A stretch of 8,659 bases of DNA from contig JALORJ010000088.1 of the NCBI GenBank assembly GCA_025459035.1, positions 1-8,659 on the forward strand, given 5' to 3'. A program made the translations under genes and the position numbers. Under the pieces are notes generated by a model. That model was not told the origin of the DNA. It worked only from the letters and a program-made list of their open reading frames with translations, and did no database searches. Shown here in pieces: positions 6,823-8,659 of the stretch. Position 1 is the first letter of the stretch. Each line of letters opens with the position of its first letter. This DNA comes from Burkholderiales bacterium (lineage in GTDB: Bacteria > Pseudomonadota > Gammaproteobacteria > Burkholderiales > Ga0077523).

Positions 6823-7579
6823 GAGCCCGCCGCCCGGCACCGTCGCGGCGGCCGACCGACGGCGCGAAGTCGATCAGCCCGGGTTCGTGCTGCACACCCA
6901 TCCGTGGAAGGAGACCAGCCTCGTCGTGCGTTTCTTCACGCGGCGCCACGGTGTGCTGATGGCCGCGGCGAAGGGCGCGCGCCGACCGGCATCCACGCTG
7001 CGCGGGCTGCTGATGCCGTTTCAGCCGCTGCGCCTCGCGTGGTCGGGCCGCGCCGAGGTGCGCGTGCTGGTGAGTGCCGAACGCGAGGGCGGCGTGCCGC
7101 AGCTGGGCGGGACCGGACTGATGTGCGGCTTCTATCTGAACGAGCTGCTGGTGCGCTGCCTCGGCCGCGAGGACCCGCACGAGGCACTCTTCGACGACTA
7201 TCGCGTCGCCGTCGTCGCACTGGCCCGCGGCGACGTCGCACCGGCCGCGGTGCTGCGCCGCTTCGAGCGCGTGCTGCTGGCCGCGCTGGGCTACGGCCTC
7301 GAGCTCGAGCACGAGGCCGACGCCGGCGCGCGCATCGCGGCGGACGGACGCTATCGCTGGGTGCCGGAGCACGGTGCCGTACTGTCGCTCGCGGCGGTGC
7401 GCGACGACGATCCGTTCGCCGTCCGCGGCGCGACGCTGCTCGCGATGGCGCGCGACGACTACACGCACGCGACGGCCGCTGCCGAAGCCAAACGCCTGCT
7501 GCGCGCGCTGCTGCAGCACCACCTCGGGACGCACGACCTGCACACGCGGCAGATCGTGCAGGACCTGCAACACCTGTGA
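6809..7579 (+). CDS. recO: DNA repair protein RecO
   Basis: This 256-residue protein (E. coli 242) is the RecFOR-pathway mediator that works with RecR to load RecA on SSB-coated single-stranded DNA; it also anneals strands. An N-terminal OB-fold is recognisable at about 24-95 (GFVLHTHPWKETSLVVRFFT, KGARRP, LLMPFQPLRLAWSGRAE). A helical domain (GFYLNELLVRCLGREDPH, LRRFERVLLAALGYGLELE) and a typical end (LLQHHLGTHDLHTRQIVQDL) follow. Only two Cys (106 and 117) are present, so there is no four-Cys zinc cluster. The start is the ATG at 6809, overlapping era by 14 bases with no clear ribosome-binding site, which suggests translational coupling. The in-frame region downstream offers no better start before the OB-fold. 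A second ATG at 6819, overlapping the era stop as ATGA, is in the wrong frame. The N-terminal extension of about 20 residues is low-complexity. Confidence 0.93.
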   Translation: MASHESPPPGTVAAADRRREVDQPGFVLHTHPWKETSLVVRFFTRRHGVLMAAAKGARRPASTLRGLLMPFQPLRLAWSGRAEVRVLVSAEREGGVPQLGGTGLMCGFYLNELLVRCLGREDPHEALFDDYRVAVVALARGDVAPAAVLRRFERVLLAALGYGLELEHEADAGARIAADGRYRWVPEHGAVLSLAAVRDDDPFAVRGATLLAMARDDYTHATAAAEAKRLLRALLQHHLGTHDLHTRQIVQDLQHL

Positions 7580-7586
7580 TCGCCGC

Positions 7587-8339
7587 ATGACCCGACTCAG
7601 CGTCAACCTCAACAAGATCGCGCTGGTGCGCAACACGCGCCCGCTCGATCTGCCCAGCGTGACCCGTCACGCCGCGATCGCGGTCGCGCACGGCGCGCAT
7701 GGCATCACCGTGCATCCGCGCCCGGACGGGCGGCACATCCGCACGGCGGACGTCCACGCCCTCAAGGCGCTGCTCGCGGCGCACCCGGACATCGAGTTCA
7801 ACATCGAAGGCAACCCGTTCCACGACATCGTGCCGCTGGTGCTGGCCGTGCGCCCGCACCAGTTCACGCTGGTGCCGGACGATCCGGCCGCCGCGACGTC
7901 CGACCATGGCTGGGATCTCGCGCGCGATGGCGACCGGGTCGCCGCGGTGCTGCGCGACGTCCGCGCGGCCGGCGTCCGCACGAGCCTGTTCATGGATCCG
8001 GAGCCCGCCGCGATGGCGCGTGCACGCGATGTCGGCGCCGACCGCATCGAGCTGTACACCGAGCCCTACGCCGCCGCGCACGGCACCCCCGCGCAGGCCG
8101 CATCGCTGGCGCGCTACGCCGCGGCCGCCGACGCGGCGCACGCCGCGGGCCTGGGCATCAACGCCGGCCACGATCTCAACCTCGCGAACCTGCCCGACTT
8201 CCTGCGCCACGTTGCGCACGTGGAGGAAGTGTCGATCGGCCACGCGCTGACGGCCGACGCGCTCGAAGTCGGCATGGGCGAGGCGGTGCGGCGCTATCTC
8301 GCCGCGATCGCGGCGGGCCACGCGCAGGCGGCGCGATGA
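7587..8339 (+). CDS. pdxJ: Pyridoxine 5'-phosphate synthase PdxJ, variant subfamily
   Basis: The 250-residue TIM-barrel enzyme condenses 3-amino-2-oxopropyl phosphate with 1-deoxy-D-xylulose 5-phosphate to form pyridoxine 5'-phosphate, the last ring-forming step of DXP-dependent vitamin B6 synthesis. Catalytic and ligand positions are visible: His43 and Arg45 in TVHPRPDGRHIR, His50, Glu74 in FNIEG, Glu155 in RIELYTEPYA, His195 in NAGHDL and the Gly-His of SIGHAL (218-219). The N-terminus reads SVNLNKIALVRNTR. It lacks the Asp-His pair found in E. coli-type PdxJ (VNIDHIATLRN) and looks more like the subfamily I recall from Xanthomonas and Bacteroidetes. The ATG at 7587 lies 7 bases after the recO stop without an obvious ribosome-binding site, so coupling to recO is likely. 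acpS overlaps its 3' end. Confidence 0.95.
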   Translation: MTRLSVNLNKIALVRNTRPLDLPSVTRHAAIAVAHGAHGITVHPRPDGRHIRTADVHALKALLAAHPDIEFNIEGNPFHDIVPLVLAVRPHQFTLVPDDPAAATSDHGWDLARDGDRVAAVLRDVRAAGVRTSLFMDPEPAAMARARDVGADRIELYTEPYAAAHGTPAQAASLARYAAAADAAHAAGLGINAGHDLNLANLPDFLRHVAHVEEVSIGHALTADALEVGMGEAVRRYLAAIAAGHAQAAR

Positions 8340-8659
8340 TCGCCGGCGTCGGTGTCGACATGTGCGCCCGCGGGCGTATGCAGCGGGGCCTCGCGCGCTT
8401 CGGCGAGCGCTTCGCGCGCCGTGTGCTCGCCCGTGACGAATGGCCCGACTACGAGCGCGCGCCGCATCCGGACGCGTTCCTCGCGAAGCGGTTCGCCGCC
8501 AAGGAAGCCTTCGCGAAGGCCTTCGGCACCGGCGTGCGGGTGCCGGCGACGCTGCAGGCGATCCGGGTCGCCCGTGACGCCGCCGGGCGGCCGTACTTCG
8601 CGTTCGACGCGCGCCTGAGCGCCGCACTGGCGGCGCGCGGCATCACCGCGTCGCACCTG
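8336..8659 (+). CDS. acpS: Holo-[acyl-carrier-protein] synthase AcpS, 5' part
   Basis: The frame opens at the ATG at 8336, which overlaps the pdxJ stop as ATGA, and runs 108 codons to the window end without a stop. The full protein is usually about 120-130 residues, so only the extreme C-terminus is missing. AcpS transfers 4'-phosphopantetheine from coenzyme A to a Ser of apo-ACP, activating it for fatty-acid synthesis. Support: IAGVGVDM at the start with the Mg2+-ligand Asp8, RFGERFARRVL (21-31), and LAKRFAAKEAFAKAFGTG (49-66) with the second metal ligand Glu57. The GRPYF segment near 87 fits the family. The missing end would contain the SHxxxYA-type strand, and the last visible residues (ITASHL) are its beginning. 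AGGCGG at 8326-8331 is a modest ribosome-binding site. A pdxJ-acpS pair is common in this gene cluster. Confidence 0.95.
   Translation, partial: MIAGVGVDMCARGRMQRGLARFGERFARRVLARDEWPDYERAPHPDAFLAKRFAAKEAFAKAFGTGVRVPATLQAIRVARDAAGRPYFAFDARLSAALAARGITASHL

Noticed and set aside
6819..6959. ATG at 6819 overlapping the era stop as the recO start
   Set aside because: It is in a different frame from the RecO homology and gives only an Arg/Pro-rich peptide. RecO reads from the ATG at 6809.
6936..8627. 563-codon open frame on the - strand across recO, pdxJ and acpS
   Set aside because: It is antisense to three recognised genes and has a highly Arg/Ala-rich composition. It is a high-GC shadow frame.
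1..8659. A novel defence, mobile or biosynthetic system
   Set aside because: Every sizeable + strand gene belongs to a conserved housekeeping or stress family in its usual order. I found no transposase, integrase, direct-repeat array, toxin-antitoxin pair or composition break.

Overview
The window is a gene-dense, high-GC chromosomal segment with every recognised gene on the + strand. In order it holds the 3' end of rseB (mucB), mucD (degP/degQ-like), lepA, lepB, a DUF4845 membrane protein gene, rnc, era, recO, pdxJ and the 5' part of acpS. This order is a familiar chromosomal backbone of Beta- and Gammaproteobacteria. The LepA and LepB sequences (for example the NFAL start of LepB and its WWIEYPKSFFPVILVVF segment) look most like betaproteobacterial versions, so a GC-rich betaproteobacterium is my best guess. 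That placement rests on memory of the families, not on a search.

Positions 1-2121 carry the end of a sigma-E envelope-stress module: RseB, the periplasmic regulator of the anti-sigma factor, then the exported serine protease/chaperone MucD. A 126-base gap (2122-2247) holds two strong back-to-back hairpins, the second terminator-like with a poor U-tract. This is the only clear transcriptional punctuation in the window.

Positions 2248-8659 form one tightly packed run. lepA (EF4, ribosome back-translocase) and lepB (signal peptidase I) are 3 nt apart. They are followed by the small DUF4845 protein, rnc (RNase III), era (ribosome-assembly GTPase), recO (recombination mediator), pdxJ (vitamin B6 synthesis) and acpS (holo-ACP synthase, cut by the window end). 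Gaps are 27 nt or less, and rnc/era, era/recO and pdxJ/acpS overlap, which points to co-transcription and translational coupling. Shared themes are translation and rRNA maturation (LepA, Rnc, Era) and secretion or envelope quality control (RseB, MucD, LepB). RecO, PdxJ and AcpS are conserved passengers of the same cluster.

I saw no tRNA, rRNA, CRISPR, insertion sequence, integrase or anomalous-composition island, and I do not see a convincing new multi-gene system. The points most worth a second look are a hairpin that would bury the GTG start of rnc, the paired hairpins before lepA, the pilin-like N-terminus of the DUF4845 protein, and a PdxJ of the variant subfamily that lacks the usual Asp-His pair. 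acpS is open to the window edge and is a real gene even though no stop codon is present here.
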